Positions 16,898 through 25,827 of a DNA stretch of 64,000 bases are shown here, one piece after another; positions within the stretch are counted from its first letter, which is position 1; every line of letters starts with the position of its first letter. The stretch comes from Sphingomonas sp. EC-HK361 (GTDB taxonomy: Bacteria > Pseudomonadota > Alphaproteobacteria > Sphingomonadales > Sphingomonadaceae), in NCBI RefSeq assembly GCF_902498785.1, contig NZ_LR701494.1:1699058-1763057 (forward strand). The letters run 5' to 3'. The notes under the pieces were generated by a model, which saw only the letters and a program-made list of their open reading frames with translations, made no database searches and was not told where the DNA came from. The position numbers and the translations under genes were made by a program.

Positions 16898-18562
16898 ATG
16901 AACGATCTTTCCGGGACGCATGCGTTCGACCCGGCCATGCCCGTGACGGTGGCCGACGCCGCCGCTGCCGCGCCGATCGGCGCGGTCCTGTCCGTTGGCG
17001 GCAGCGCCAGTGAGGCGCTGCTGGACATGATGGCGCTCGACCAGATCGGCACCCATGCCGATCCCATTATCGCAAGCTCGGGACAGGTCGGCAGCCTCAT
17101 CAAACTGCGTGTCGGCAACACGTGGCTCATCGCCAATGTCCGCACGCTGCGGCTGGCCGACGACAGCGTCGACCGCGTGGTCGCGACGATCGATTTCCTC
17201 GGCGAAGGTGACGAGGAGAAGCTGACCGGCAAGCTCTACCATTTCCGCCGCGGGGTAACGCGCTATCCCGCACCGGGCTGTCCGGTGCATGCACTCACCA
17301 CCGCCGACATGAAGCAGATCTACGCGGCAGACGGGCGCGCCAGCATCGATATCGGCACGATCTACCCCACCCGCGATATTCGTGCGTCGCTTTATGTCGA
17401 TGCGATGCTCGGCAAGCATTTCGCGCTGCTTGGCTCGACCGGCACGGGCAAATCGACGGCGGCCGCGCTGATCCTCCACCGCATCTGCGCGCTCGCGCCG
17501 CAGGGCCACATCGTGATGATCGATCCGCACGGCGAATATTCCGCAGCCTTCCAGGACAATGGCGCGCTGTTCGACGTGTCGAACCTCGCGATGCCCTATT
17601 GGCTGATGAACTTCGAGGAGCATTGCGAGGTCTTCCTGACCTCGAGCGGGGCCGACCGGCAGCATGATGCCGACATTCTCGCGAAATGCCTGCTCGCTGC
17701 ACGCGCCAAGAGCCGCGTCGGGCAGGAAATTCCCAAGCTGACCGTCGATGCGCCGATCCCGTATCTGCTGAGCGACCTGACCGGCATCATTCAGCTCGAA
17801 ATGGGCAAGATGGACCGCGCCGGCGACACCGCGCCCTATCAGCGGCTGAAGGCGAAGATCGAGGAGGTGAAGGCCGACCCGCGCTTCAGCTTCATGTTCT
17901 CGGGCATGCTGGTGGCCGACACGATGGCGGATTTCATCGCGCGCATCTTCCGCCTGCCAACGCAAGGCAAGCCGATCTCGATCATCGACGTCTCGGGCGT
18001 GCCAAGCGAGATCACCTCCGTCGTCGTCGCCGTGTTGAGCCGCATGGTTTTCGACTTCGCCATCTGGTCCCGCAACGAGCCGCAGCGCCCGATCCTCCTC
18101 GTCTGCGAGGAAGCGCACCGCTACGTGCCGAACGAGCGCAACGCCGACGGATCGTCGGTCGGGCGCATCCTCAGCCGAATCGCCAAGGAAGGCCGCAAAT
18201 ACGGCGTATCGCTTGGGCTGATCACGCAGCGTCCGTCGGACCTCGCCGAGGGTGTGCTGTCGCAGTGCGGCACGATCATTTCGATGCGCCTGAACAACGA
18301 TCGCGATCAGGCGTTCGTGCGCGCCGCGATGCCGGAAGGCGCGCGCGGTTTCCTCGACACCATCCCCGCGCTGCGCAACCGCGAATGCATCATCTGCGGC
18401 GAAGGCGTCGCCATCCCGATCCGTGCCGCCTTCGCGCCGCTGGAGGATGGCAAGCGCCCCGCATCAGGCGACCCGCTGTTCAGCGAATTGTGGCGCGAGG
18501 CCGGCGACGAAGGCGCGATCATCGACCGCACCGTCCAGCGCTGGCGCGCACAGGGGCGCTGA
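16898..18562 (+). CDS. HerA-like (DUF87) hexameric ATPase
   Basis: A 554-residue protein with an N-terminal HAS-barrel-like region and a FtsK/HerA-type motor. Walker A GSTGTGKST is at about 179-187, Walker B LLVCEEAHR at about 399-407, and the sensor region ITQRPSDLAEGVL with the arginine-finger side SMRLNNDRD follow. HerA motors translocate DNA. Here no NurA nuclease or Sir2 partner is adjacent, so this is the stand-alone chromosomal type common in Alphaproteobacteria and not an obvious defence system. Confidence 0.9.
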   Translation: MNDLSGTHAFDPAMPVTVADAAAAAPIGAVLSVGGSASEALLDMMALDQIGTHADPIIASSGQVGSLIKLRVGNTWLIANVRTLRLADDSVDRVVATIDFLGEGDEEKLTGKLYHFRRGVTRYPAPGCPVHALTTADMKQIYAADGRASIDIGTIYPTRDIRASLYVDAMLGKHFALLGSTGTGKSTAAALILHRICALAPQGHIVMIDPHGEYSAAFQDNGALFDVSNLAMPYWLMNFEEHCEVFLTSSGADRQHDADILAKCLLAARAKSRVGQEIPKLTVDAPIPYLLSDLTGIIQLEMGKMDRAGDTAPYQRLKAKIEEVKADPRFSFMFSGMLVADTMADFIARIFRLPTQGKPISIIDVSGVPSEITSVVVAVLSRMVFDFAIWSRNEPQRPILLVCEEAHRYVPNERNADGSSVGRILSRIAKEGRKYGVSLGLITQRPSDLAEGVLSQCGTIISMRLNNDRDQAFVRAAMPEGARGFLDTIPALRNRECIICGEGVAIPIRAAFAPLEDGKRPASGDPLFSELWREAGDEGAIIDRTVQRWRAQGR

Positions 18563-18590
18563 GCGCCTCCCTAATTCGTCATTGCATTGA

Positions 18591-20168
18591 TCAGCGGGCG
18601 CCCGGTTTCACGCTCAGCAGGGTCGATACGCGCGCCTTGAATGCGCGCAGCGCCTCGCCGGACAGCACGGCCGTACTGGCGAGCGCGATCGAGCGCGGGT
18701 TCACCGCCGCGCCGTTCTTCCACACTTCCCAGTGGAGATGCGGCCCCGTCGACATGCCGGTCGATCCGACATAGCCGATCACCTCGCCGCGCGAGACGGT
18801 TTCGCCCGGCCGCACCGCGATCCGGCTCATATGCCCATAGCCGCTGGCAAGGCCGCCGCCGTGCACCAGCTTCACGAAATTGCCATATCCGGAGCTGCGC
18901 CCGGCAAAGGCGACCTGCCCCGCCACCGCTGCGTGGATCGGCGTGCCGTATGGCGCGGCAATATCCAGCCCCTTGTGCATCCGCATGAAGCCCAGAAGCG
19001 GATGGAAGCGCATGCCGTAGGTCGAGCTGATCCGCCCGGACACCGGCATACCCATGAAGCCGCGCTGCTCGGTCTGGCCCTTCGCGTCGAACCACTGGCT
19101 CGCGCCGTTCTGGTCCCATTTCACCAGCTGGGTCTTTTTCGATCCCTGGTCGAGCCCCGCGAAGAGCAGCTGGCCGATCTGCACCTCACCCGTCGCGGCG
19201 CGCTGCTGTTCGGCGATGATGTCGAAACTGTCCGCGGCGCTGACGTCGCGTCCGATCGACAGCCGTGTCGCGATGGCCTTCAGGAAAGATTCGATGACCT
19301 TCGCCGGCGCGCCCGCCGCGCGGGCGGAGCGGTAGAGGCTGGACCCGACCAGGCCCTGGATGCGCAGCGGCGTGTTGTCGATCGCGATCGGCCGGCGATC
19401 GAGCGCCAGATGATCGCCCGCGCGGGTGAGCGCGAGGTTGAGATCGAAGCGCGCCCGAAAGGCGAGCTTTTCGAGCGGTCGCGCCACGGTGCGGTCGGCG
19501 CGGCGCCCGAGCGTCAGGTCGAAGCGTGTCCCCGGCTTGAGATCGTTCAGCGACACCGCCTCGGCGACAAGATCCGCTGCCGCCGCCGCGTCGCCGCGGC
19601 CGACACCGGCGCGCTGGAGGGCGCTCGCGAACTGATCGCCGTCGCCAAGCGTCGCGGTGAGTTCGATAATCGGACGCTCGGGTGTCTCTGCGAGCGGCCG
19701 GACGAGATCGTTCGCGGCCATGCGCCGGCCGGTATCGGCACCCAGTCCCAGCGGCGCGATCGCCTGGGTGCGCGCTTCCTCCCACTCCGCGCCGGCGAGC
19801 GGTGCCGGGGTTTCGCCGACGATGGGACGATCCAGCCCGGGCGACATCACCCAGGTCGCGGCGCACAGCGCTGTGCAGGTCGCCAGGCCGCGCCACCATG
19901 TCCGGCTGCCGATCTGGGCACCCAGATCGGGCACCCAGTCGATCTGCGCGGCTTTTACGCGTAATCGATCGATTGGCGACAGATCGGCGATCGGCACGAG
20001 CGCACGACCGAAAGAACGGCCGCCGGCGGCGCCTGCCAATTCCAGTCCATGGTCGTCGCGCAAGAACAACAGATTACGCCCTTGATCGGCCAGTCCGCCG
20101 ATCCCCCCGGCGCAGGTCCAACCGTTGTGGAGTGAACATGCTAAAGTCAAATTAACCCGTCGCCCCAT
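18591..20168 (-). CDS. M23 family murein endopeptidase
   Basis: A 525-residue envelope protein: one N-terminal membrane helix (LATCTALCAATWVM at about residues 86-99), a long periplasmic region that resembles the OapA/LysM-like part of MepM proteins, then a LytM/M23 domain. Zinc ligands are seen in the HKGLD motif (398-402) and in HLHWEV (477-482), with GYGNFVKLVHGGG between. These enzymes cleave peptidoglycan cross-links during growth. The ATG at 20168 has AAGG upstream; the frame extends further but overlaps the divergent helicase gene. Confidence 0.9.
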   Translation of the reverse strand: MGRRVNLTLACSLHNGWTCAGGIGGLADQGRNLLFLRDDHGLELAGAAGGRSFGRALVPIADLSPIDRLRVKAAQIDWVPDLGAQIGSRTWWRGLATCTALCAATWVMSPGLDRPIVGETPAPLAGAEWEEARTQAIAPLGLGADTGRRMAANDLVRPLAETPERPIIELTATLGDGDQFASALQRAGVGRGDAAAAADLVAEAVSLNDLKPGTRFDLTLGRRADRTVARPLEKLAFRARFDLNLALTRAGDHLALDRRPIAIDNTPLRIQGLVGSSLYRSARAAGAPAKVIESFLKAIATRLSIGRDVSAADSFDIIAEQQRAATGEVQIGQLLFAGLDQGSKKTQLVKWDQNGASQWFDAKGQTEQRGFMGMPVSGRISSTYGMRFHPLLGFMRMHKGLDIAAPYGTPIHAAVAGQVAFAGRSSGYGNFVKLVHGGGLASGYGHMSRIAVRPGETVSRGEVIGYVGSTGMSTGPHLHWEVWKNGAAVNPRSIALASTAVLSGEALRAFKARVSTLLSVKPGAR

Positions 20169-20280
20169 GGCGCCGCCTTGCGCCCGGTCGTTGCCCCCCC
20201 ACGACGAGCCGCAACGACGCCTTGCCGAACCAACACAGATGCTTGCATGCCCCGCCCGCGGCTCCGATGTTGGCGCGACC

Positions 20281-22773
20281 ATGTCCTCCACCGCCTCCGC
20301 CGTAACCGCCGTGCTCGGCCCCACCAACACCGGCAAGACGCATCTCGCGGTGGAGCGGATGTGCGGCCATTCCAGCGGGATGATCGGCTTCCCGCTCCGT
20401 CTTCTGGCGCGCGAGGTCTATGACCGCGTCGTCGCGATCAAGGGCGCAAACCAGGTCGCGCTCGTAACCGGCGAAGAGCGGATCGTGCCCAAGGATGCGC
20501 GGTATTTCCTGTGCACCGCGGAAAGCATGCCGGACAGGGACGTCGCGTTCGTCGCGCTGGACGAAGCGCAACTCGGCACCGATGCGGAACGCGGCCACGT
20601 CTTTACCGGCCGCCTGCTCCACGCGCGCGGGCGCGAGGAGACGATGATATTGGGATCAGCCGCGCTTCGTCCGGTCGTCAAGGCGTTGATTCCCAAGGTC
20701 GAGATCGTCGGACGACCCCGCTTTTCGACGCTCACCTATGCCGGCGCGAAGAAGATCAGCCGCCTCCCCCGTCGCTCCGCGATCGTCGCGTTCAGCGCGG
20801 AGGAAGTCTATGCCGTCGCCGAGATGCTGCGGCGGCTGCGCGGCGGCGCGGCGGTGGTGATGGGCGCGCTGTCCCCGCGAACCCGCAACGCCCAGGTCGC
20901 GATGTTCCAGGCAGGCGAGGTCGATTATCTCGTCGCGACTGACGCGATCGGCATGGGGCTGAACATGGACGTGGCGCATGTCGCCTTCGCCAGCCTCACC
21001 AAGTTCGACGGCCGCCGCAACCGCCGGCTGACGATCGCGGAAATGGCGCAGATCGCAGGGCGCGCGGGACGGCATCAGCGCGACGGCACGTTCGGCGCGC
21101 TGGTCGAGGACGGCCCGGGCGCTTTCCTGCCGGAGGAAGTGCTCGCGATTGAGGAGCACCGCTTCCCGTCGCTCGATTTCCTTTACTGGCGCGAGGGCGA
21201 GCCCGATCTGTCGAGCATCGACGCGCTGATCGCCAGCCTGGAAGCGAAGCCGCCCGCGGGCGTGCTCCGCCCGGCGCCGCAGTCGGTCGATCTCGCAGTG
21301 TTGAAGCGGCTGGCGGACGACCCCGCGATCCGCGACCGCGTGCGGCGTCCGGCGATGGTCGCGCGCCTCTGGGCTGCGTGCGGCATTCCCGATTTCCGCA
21401 AATCCGGCGTCGATCCCCACGCCCGCTTCGTCGCGCGCGTCTTCGGGCATCTGAGCGAGGGCAGCGGGCACCTGCCGCATCAATGGTTCGCCGACGAAGT
21501 GGCCCGGCTCGACCGCGCCGATGGCGATGTCGAGACGATCGCCGGGCGGATAGCGGGAGTGCGCACCTGGGCCTATATCGCACAGCGCAGCGACTGGCTG
21601 GCCGATCCGGCCCACTGGGCGGAGCGCACCCGCAGCGTCGAGGAACGCCTGTCGGATGCGCTCCACGCGAGCCTCACGCAGCGCTTCGTCGACAAGCGCA
21701 CGACAGCGCTGATCCGCCAGATCGGCGCCGATACGAGCGCGCTTCCCGTCACGATCGGCGCCGAGGGGGAGGTGCTGGTCGAGGATCACCCGATCGGCCG
21801 TCTGGACGGGTTCGCCTTCACGCCCGCGCCCGATGCGACCGCCAGCGACCGGCGGATGGTGATGGCCGCTGCGGGAAAACGGCTGGCGAGCGAGCGCACG
21901 CGGCGGGCGTCCGACCTGGCTGCCGACACCGTCTTCGCGATCGACCTCGCCGTGACGCCGCCGACGCTTGCCTGGCGCGGGTCGATTGTCGCGCGGCTGG
22001 TTGCCGGTGCGTCGCTGGCCCGGCCGCGGATAGCGCTCGACCCAAGCCTCGACTGCCTCGACCGCGCGGCACGTGATTCCATCGCGAGAACGCTCGGCGC
22101 GTGGCTCGATAGCGCGCTCGGCCGCCATGTCCCCGCGCTGCGCCACCTCGCCGCCATGGCGGACGATGCCGACGCGGGACCGATGCTGCGCAGCATTGCG
22201 GCAGCGCTGGAGGACGGCGCCGGGCTTGCCGCACGTGCGCCGCTGCGCGATGCGCTCGAGGCACTTTCTCCGGAAGGTCGCCAGCGTCTGCGCAAGGCTG
22301 GCATCACCATCGGCGCGCTCGATCTTTTCGATGCGCGCCTGCTCAAGCCAGCGGCTTCCGCTTGGCGCCGCGCGCTGCGTGCCCTGCGCAGCGAGCCGTT
22401 CGATCTGCCGCACGCCGGTGCGACGGTGTTGCCGCGCGGCGCGACCGGCGCGACGCCCGCAGCCGGTTTCCGTTCGCTCGGACAGCAGGCAATCCGCCTC
22501 GATCTCGTCGAGCGGCTCGCGCGCGCGGCGCATGATGCCCGCAAGGGCCGCGCGCCGTTCGCGACCGACCCCGCCCTTGCGGTCTCAATGGGCGTTCATC
22601 CCCAAACCTATGCGCGGTTGATGGCAGAACTTGGCTTTCGTCCAGTGAAGGGGGACGGCTTCGCCGAGCGTTGGGCGTGGCGCGGGCGCCCGCCGGTGCG
22701 ACGCGCGGCCGCCGTCGTGAACCCCGGCAATGCGTTCGCTGCCCTGGCGACGCTCGGTGCGGCGCGTGGCTGA
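20281..22773 (+). CDS. SUV3-like DExH-box helicase
   Basis: An 830-residue superfamily 2 RNA helicase of the mitochondrial SUV3 type, which occurs in Alphaproteobacteria. Walker A GPTNTGKT (13-20), motif II DEAQ (94-97), motif TDAIGMGLNMDV and QIAGRAGRH in the second RecA domain are all present, followed by a long C-terminal region. Start ATG at 20281 is chosen as the protein then begins just before VLGPTNTGKT; ATG at 20239 is an alternative. The stop lies inside the start of the S4 protein gene, so the two are coupled, pointing to an RNA-related role for both. Confidence 0.9.
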   Translation: MSSTASAVTAVLGPTNTGKTHLAVERMCGHSSGMIGFPLRLLAREVYDRVVAIKGANQVALVTGEERIVPKDARYFLCTAESMPDRDVAFVALDEAQLGTDAERGHVFTGRLLHARGREETMILGSAALRPVVKALIPKVEIVGRPRFSTLTYAGAKKISRLPRRSAIVAFSAEEVYAVAEMLRRLRGGAAVVMGALSPRTRNAQVAMFQAGEVDYLVATDAIGMGLNMDVAHVAFASLTKFDGRRNRRLTIAEMAQIAGRAGRHQRDGTFGALVEDGPGAFLPEEVLAIEEHRFPSLDFLYWREGEPDLSSIDALIASLEAKPPAGVLRPAPQSVDLAVLKRLADDPAIRDRVRRPAMVARLWAACGIPDFRKSGVDPHARFVARVFGHLSEGSGHLPHQWFADEVARLDRADGDVETIAGRIAGVRTWAYIAQRSDWLADPAHWAERTRSVEERLSDALHASLTQRFVDKRTTALIRQIGADTSALPVTIGAEGEVLVEDHPIGRLDGFAFTPAPDATASDRRMVMAAAGKRLASERTRRASDLAADTVFAIDLAVTPPTLAWRGSIVARLVAGASLARPRIALDPSLDCLDRAARDSIARTLGAWLDSALGRHVPALRHLAAMADDADAGPMLRSIAAALEDGAGLAARAPLRDALEALSPEGRQRLRKAGITIGALDLFDARLLKPAASAWRRALRALRSEPFDLPHAGATVLPRGATGATPAAGFRSLGQQAIRLDLVERLARAAHDARKGRAPFATDPALAVSMGVHPQTYARLMAELGFRPVKGDGFAERWAWRGRPPVRRAAAVVNPGNAFAALATLGAARG

Positions 22774-23065
22774 TCCTGCGGGCACGATGCGGCTCGACCG
22801 GTTCCTGTGGTTCGTGCGCCTCGCCAAGACCCGCGCCTTTGCGCAGGCTATTGCCGAAACCGGCCATTTCCGGATCGACGGCCGAGTGATCGGGCGCGCG
22901 CATGCGACCGTGCGCGTCGGCAACGTGCTGACCTACGCGGCGCACGGCCGCGTGCGCGTGATCCGCGTCGCGGCGCTGCCTGCCAGGCGCGGCCCTGCGG
23001 TCGAGGCTGCGGCGTGCTATGACGATCTCGATGCGAACGTCTCGCAGGAAAGCACTGGCGATTGA
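22766..23065 (+). CDS. S4-domain RNA-binding protein (Hsp15-like)
   Basis: 99 residues from a GTG that overlaps the helicase stop by eight bases; a downstream ATG (22787, MRLDRFLWF) is possible. The S4 fold is evident from MRLDRFLWFVRLAKTRAFA, followed by GHFRIDGRVIGRAHATVRVGN. In Hsp15-like proteins the domain binds stalled 50S-tRNA complexes. Function here rests on family resemblance. Confidence 0.88.
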   Translation: MADPAGTMRLDRFLWFVRLAKTRAFAQAIAETGHFRIDGRVIGRAHATVRVGNVLTYAAHGRVRVIRVAALPARRGPAVEAAACYDDLDANVSQESTGD

Positions 23066-23129
23066 CGGAGACAGGCGTGCCGCATAGCAGGCTGTCCATC
23101 GTTCGAACGCCGAGGGGAGTGATCCGGCA

Positions 23130-23471
23130 ATGACCTATGTCGTCACCGATGCCTGCATCCGCTGCAAGTATATGGACTGTGTCGAGGTCTGCCCCGTCGA
23201 CTGTTTCTACGAAGGCGAGAACATGCTCGTCATCAATCCCAGCGAGTGCATCGACTGCGGCGTGTGCGAACCCGAATGCCCGGCCGAGGCGATCCTGCCC
23301 GACACCGAGAATGGTCTCGAGCGCTGGCTGGAATTGAACACGACCTTCTCCGCGCAGTGGCCCAACGTCACCCGCAAGAACGACCAGACCCCCGCCGATG
23401 CCGACGAGCACAAGGGCGAGGAAGGGAAGTATGACAAATATTTCTCGCCGGAAGCCGGCACAGGCGACTGA
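23130..23471 (+). CDS. fdxA: Ferredoxin FdxA (7Fe type)
   Basis: A 113-residue ferredoxin. Cysteines 9, 12, 17, 21 and 25 and 40, 43, 46 and 50 arrange two clusters, the first with the 3Fe-4S pattern and the second 4Fe-4S; the [21 protein letters not shown] start is diagnostic for FdxA. A strong GGGGAG ribosome site precedes the ATG. The CarD gene follows 242 bases downstream, a conserved neighbourhood in Alphaproteobacteria. Confidence 0.96.
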   Translation: MTYVVTDACIRCKYMDCVEVCPVDCFYEGENMLVINPSECIDCGVCEPECPAEAILPDTENGLERWLELNTTFSAQWPNVTRKNDQTPADADEHKGEEGKYDKYFSPEAGTGD

Positions 23472-23536
23472 TCGGGGCGGCTGACCGGCCGCGCCACGAC
23501 TGCGCCAGAACGAGGGAATTCGCGCGACGGGACAGC

Positions 23537-23583
23537 TTGACTGACTCATCGGGCTGGTAATTTTATTGCGACTCTGCTATATC
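23537..23583 (+). promoter_or_regulatory. Candidate promoter region of carD
   Basis: TTGACT at 23537-23542 is followed by an unusually AT-rich stretch, offering TAATTT (15-base spacer) or TTTTAT (18-base spacer) as -10 boxes, and TATATC at 23578 as another. None has ideal spacing, so the exact start is unclear. It would leave a leader of about 130-150 bases before the carD ATG. Confidence 0.35.
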
Positions 23584-23713
23584 GGTCCATGTCGGGCACG
23601 TCTGTCGCGCGTTGCCCGCTGGAGACGTACAACCCCCCTCGTCCCGGACCGCCTTTTCGTCGTGGCGAAAGCCGCAGCGAGGCCGCCCGGGTCCGATTCC
23701 AGAAAGGTCGCTC

Positions 23714-24247
23714 ATGGCAGCCAAGGCCCTGTCGTTCGATGTCGGTGATTATGTCGTATACCCAAAGCATGGGGTCGGCCGCGTCGTCGAACTGCAGAAA
23801 CAGGAAATCGCCGGCATGCAGCTGGAACTGTATGTGCTGCGCTTCGAAAAGGAGCGCATGACGCTCCGTGTCCCCACCAACAAGGCCGAGAGCGTCGGCA
23901 TGCGCAAGCTGTCCAGCGACAAGACGCTGAAGGAAGCGCTCGAGACGCTGAAGGGCAAGCCGCGGGTGAAGCGCACCATGTGGTCCAGGCGTGCGCAAGA
24001 ATATGAAGCGAAGATCAATTCGGGTGACCTCGTGTCGATCGCCGAAGTGGTCCGCGACCTGTTCCGCGCCGACGACCAACCCGAGCAGAGCTATTCGGAG
24101 CGGCAGATCTTCGAAGGCGCGACGAGCCGTCTCGCGCGCGAACTCGCCGCGATGGAAGAGGTGGACGAGCCGACCGCACAGGAGAAGATTCTCGATATCC
24201 TGCGCGCCGCCGCTGCCATCTACAACAAGGACAAGGTTCCCGCCTGA
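23714..24247 (+). CDS. CarD-family transcriptional regulator
   Basis: 177 residues from the ATG preceded by AAAGG. The N-terminal RNA-polymerase-interacting domain begins with FDVGDYVVYPKHGVGRVVEL, and the C-terminal helical DNA-binding region includes KRTMWSRRAQEYEAKINSGD. CarD binds the RNA polymerase beta subunit and stabilises open complexes at rRNA and other promoters. It is followed by a clear rho-independent terminator. Confidence 0.94.
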   Translation: MAAKALSFDVGDYVVYPKHGVGRVVELQKQEIAGMQLELYVLRFEKERMTLRVPTNKAESVGMRKLSSDKTLKEALETLKGKPRVKRTMWSRRAQEYEAKINSGDLVSIAEVVRDLFRADDQPEQSYSERQIFEGATSRLARELAAMEEVDEPTAQEKILDILRAAAAIYNKDKVPA

Positions 24248-24270
24248 CGGGGCCTGCATCGCAACGTCGA

Positions 24271-24298
24271 GGGCGGCTCCTGCGGGGGCCGCCCTTTT
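24271..24298 (+). terminator. Rho-independent terminator of carD
   Basis: GGGCGGC (24271-24277) pairs perfectly with GCCGCCC (24288-24294) across a 10-base loop and is followed directly by TTTT. It begins 23 bases after the carD stop. Confidence 0.85.
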
Positions 24299-24301
24299 CG
24301 T

Positions 24302-24329
24302 TTGCGAAACCGATTCTCTTGTGTATTAT
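24302..24329 (+). promoter_or_regulatory. Candidate promoter of the first DUF2807 gene
   Basis: TTGCGA (24302-24307) and TATTAT (24324-24329) are separated by 16 bases in a locally AT-rich window right after the carD terminator and 27 bases ahead of the DUF2807 start codon. Matches to the -10 consensus are good, to the -35 moderate. Confidence 0.45.
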
Positions 24330-24355
24330 TACTACAACACACTAGGGAGAACCCG

Positions 24356-25075
24356 ATGCGCCTGATGATCCTCGCCGCCCTGATCCCGCTGGCCGCGTGC
24401 GGCAACGGATCGGACGACACGCCCGGTATCACGGGCACCGGCAGCGGCAACGCGCGCAGCTTTGCGGTCGGCGACTTCACCGGGGTCGAGCTCGCCGGGT
24501 CGGACAATGTCGATGTCCGCGTCGGCGCCGCTTTCTCGGTTCGCGCAGAGGGCGACCCGAAGGTGCTCGAGCGGCTGCGCATCCGCAAGGTCGGCGAGAC
24601 GCTGCGTATCGATCGCCGCAAGGACGCCGGTTTCCACTGGTCGAAGGGCGACGCGATCAAGGTGTATGTGACGATGCCGCGGATCGCGTCCGCAAGCGTC
24701 GCCGGTTCGGGCGACATGGCGGTCGACCGCGTGGAGGGGCAGAAGTTCGACGCCTCGGTCGCAGGGTCGGGCAAATTGGGCCTCGCCGCGGTCGCCGTCG
24801 ATGCGGCAGAAATGAACATCGCGGGATCGGGAACGCTGCGGGCGGCCGGACGGGCGAAGCGCCTGGAGGTCAACATCGCCGGCTCCGGCGATATCGACGC
24901 GCCGAGACTGGCGGCCGCCAGCGCGGAGGTTTCGATCGCCGGATCCGGGAACGTGCGTGCCACCGTGAACGGACCGGCCGAAATCTCGATGATGGGGTCG
25001 GGCGATGTCGATCTCGGCCCGAACGCGCGGTGCAAGACATCGAAGATGGGTTCGGGGAACGTCCGCTGCGGCTGA
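24356..25075 (+). CDS. DUF2807 (GIN domain) lipoprotein
   Basis: 239 residues from an ATG preceded by AGGGAGA. Signal peptide with lipobox LAAC (Cys15). The mature part is the GIN/DUF2807 right-handed beta-helix: the start of the fold is FAVGDFTGVELAGSDNVDV, followed by repeated turns with GSG motifs (VAGSGDMAV, VAGSGKLGL, IAGSGTLRA, IAGSGDIDA, IAGSGNVRA, MGSGDVDLG). Such proteins are putative auto-transported surface adhesin-like lipoproteins of unknown function. A second GIN protein follows 43 bases downstream. Confidence 0.9.
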   Translation: MRLMILAALIPLAACGNGSDDTPGITGTGSGNARSFAVGDFTGVELAGSDNVDVRVGAAFSVRAEGDPKVLERLRIRKVGETLRIDRRKDAGFHWSKGDAIKVYVTMPRIASASVAGSGDMAVDRVEGQKFDASVAGSGKLGLAAVAVDAAEMNIAGSGTLRAAGRAKRLEVNIAGSGDIDAPRLAAASAEVSIAGSGNVRATVNGPAEISMMGSGDVDLGPNARCKTSKMGSGNVRCG

Positions 25076-25118
25076 GGCCGCTTGCCAGTCGGGGCGGATC
25101 GGTGCCAGTTTCGCGCGC

Positions 25119-25823
25119 ATGATCCGCCTCCTCGCGCTCCTCGCACTCCTCCTCCACGCCCCCGCTTTCGCGATCCAGCGGACCTACAGCGTGGGCACCT
25201 TCGAGCGGGTTCGCGTCGAGGGACCGTTCGAGGTCCGCATCCGCACCGGCACCTCTCCGGGGGCGACGGCGAGCGGTGATCGCAAGCTCATCGAACAGCT
25301 CGATATCGCGGTAAACGGCACCACGCTCGTCGTGCGGCTGGGGCATGAAGGCTGGGGCGAGACGCCGTCCGATGCCCCCTCGACTCCACCGGTCGTTACG
25401 CTGACGACGCCGCGCCTCACCGCAATCATTGTCAATGCCGGCGGACGCGTCACTGTCGCTCCGCTGTCGGCGCAGCGCGTCGACCTGTCGGTCACCGGAG
25501 CGGGCGCGATCAACGCGAGCGGGGTGAAGGCGGACGAACTCAACGCAGCGGTGATCGGCACAGGCACGCTGGTGCTGGCGGGCACCGCACAGCGCGCACG
25601 CCTGAACGCGAACGGCGCCGGTGCGATCGACGCGAGCGCGCTCACCGCCAACGACCTGACCGTGCGGCTCGACGGCCCCGGTGAGATCGGCGCCGCCGCG
25701 CGCTACACCGCGCAGGTCAACTCGACCGGGCTGGGCAAGGTGACGGTCACGGGCGACGCCAAGTGCACCGTTCGCGCGCCGGCCGGCGGGCCGGTGGTGT
25801 GCGGCACCAGGGCGCTACGCTGA
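25119..25823 (+). CDS. DUF2807 (GIN domain) exported protein, paralogue
   Basis: 234 residues with a signal peptide (LLALLALLLHAPAFA) and no lipobox. The fold repeats the beta-helix of its upstream neighbour: YSVGTFERVRVEGPFEV at the start and turns such as VTGAGAINA, VIGTGTLVLAG, ANGAGAIDA, LDGPGEIGA. It is thus a diverged tandem paralogue without lipid anchor. It ends four bases from the convergent ribA stop. Confidence 0.87.
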   Translation: MIRLLALLALLLHAPAFAIQRTYSVGTFERVRVEGPFEVRIRTGTSPGATASGDRKLIEQLDIAVNGTTLVVRLGHEGWGETPSDAPSTPPVVTLTTPRLTAIIVNAGGRVTVAPLSAQRVDLSVTGAGAINASGVKADELNAAVIGTGTLVLAGTAQRARLNANGAGAIDASALTANDLTVRLDGPGEIGAAARYTAQVNSTGLGKVTVTGDAKCTVRAPAGGPVVCGTRALR

Positions 25824-25827
25824 CGTC

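Noticed and set aside
16898-18562. HerA-like ATPase as part of an anti-phage defence system
   Set aside because: No NurA, Sir2, DUF4297 or other effector gene is adjacent; neighbours are a sulfite exporter pair and an M23 peptidase, so the stand-alone housekeeping type is more likely.
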